From Flavobacteriaceae bacterium (GTDB lineage Bacteria > Bacteroidota > Bacteroidia > Flavobacteriales > Weeksellaceae): 5,520 nucleotides of DNA. The position numbers and the translations under genes were made by a program. Every line of letters starts with the position of its first letter. Within the stretch, counting starts at the first letter, position 1. Shown piece after piece: positions 5,414 to 5,520 of this stretch. The DNA lies in NCBI GenBank assembly GCA_031289875.1, contig JAITOO010000046.1, positions 1 through 5,520 of the forward strand, written 5' to 3'. A model generated the notes under the pieces. That model searched no databases. It saw only the letters and a list, made by a program, of their open reading frames with translations, and had not been told where the DNA came from.

Positions 5414-5520
5414 GGAGTGTAAATTTAAGAAGAAAATTTCTTTAGGCGAATAAAAATTTAAATTTTGTCTGGGTCTATTATTGATTTTGAATTGTATCTG
5501 TTTGATTTGTTGTTCGTTAA
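5411..5520 (-). mobile_element. IS30-family transposase, C-terminal 35 residues; 5' part beyond the window
   Basis: On the minus strand an open frame entering from the window edge ends with TAA at 5413-5411. Its 35 residues contain INNRPRQNLNF followed by YSPKEIFF, the C-terminal hallmark of IS30-family DDE transposases (family form: NNRPRK-x-L-x-x-x-TP-x-E-V/I-F). The catalytic DDE triad and the N-terminal HTH lie outside, so whether the gene is intact cannot be judged. The adjacent terminal repeat supports the family call independently. The element reads toward the U32 operon and ends about 115 bases upstream of its start. IS4351 of Bacteroides belongs to this family, which fits a Bacteroidota host. 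Confidence 0.8.

Overview
The window looks like a piece of an AT-rich Bacteroidota chromosome, most likely Flavobacteriia-like. The evidence is Bacteroidota-type -7 promoter boxes (TAnnTTTG) ahead of several genes, weak or absent Shine-Dalgarno sequences, two lipoproteins with clear lipoboxes, and an N-terminal helical domain ending in an 'LAQYxGFxxWxxF' pattern that recurs in proteins of this phylum. The genus cannot be fixed from the sequence alone.

Layout. Positions 1-893 (minus) hold yidD and lgt, overlapping at an ATGA; lgt runs off the left edge. Positions 965-1266 (minus) hold a small Ala/Pro-rich lipoprotein gene with its own promoter and a rho-independent terminator. Positions 1267-1428 are a divergent regulatory region with a perfect palindrome made of two back-to-back -7 boxes and a cluster of TTGTAAA/TTTACAA repeats. 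Positions 1429-3148 (plus) hold two overlapping genes of unknown function: a single-pass membrane protein with a cytoplasmic HTH-like domain and a periplasmic region, then a lipoprotein. Positions 3127-5269 (minus) hold an operon read from right to left: a U32-family protein (TrhP/RlhA-like RNA hydroxylase family), a possible 35-residue small protein, a single-cluster [4Fe-4S] ferredoxin and 5-formyltetrahydrofolate cyclo-ligase, with ATGA overlaps at two junctions. Positions 5383-5520 hold the end of an IS30-family insertion sequence: its terminal repeat and the last 35 codons of the transposase.

How the parts relate. YidD and Lgt both serve envelope biogenesis (membrane protein insertion and lipoprotein lipidation), and both lipoproteins in the window would be Lgt substrates. 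The U32-ferredoxin pair suggests an Fe-S-dependent RNA modification unit, because U32 hydroxylases need Fe-S and redox support and a ferredoxin lies just downstream. The 1429-3148 pair, with its patterned divergent control region, is the least explained part of the window and could be a membrane-anchored regulator with a lipoprotein partner; that role is inference.
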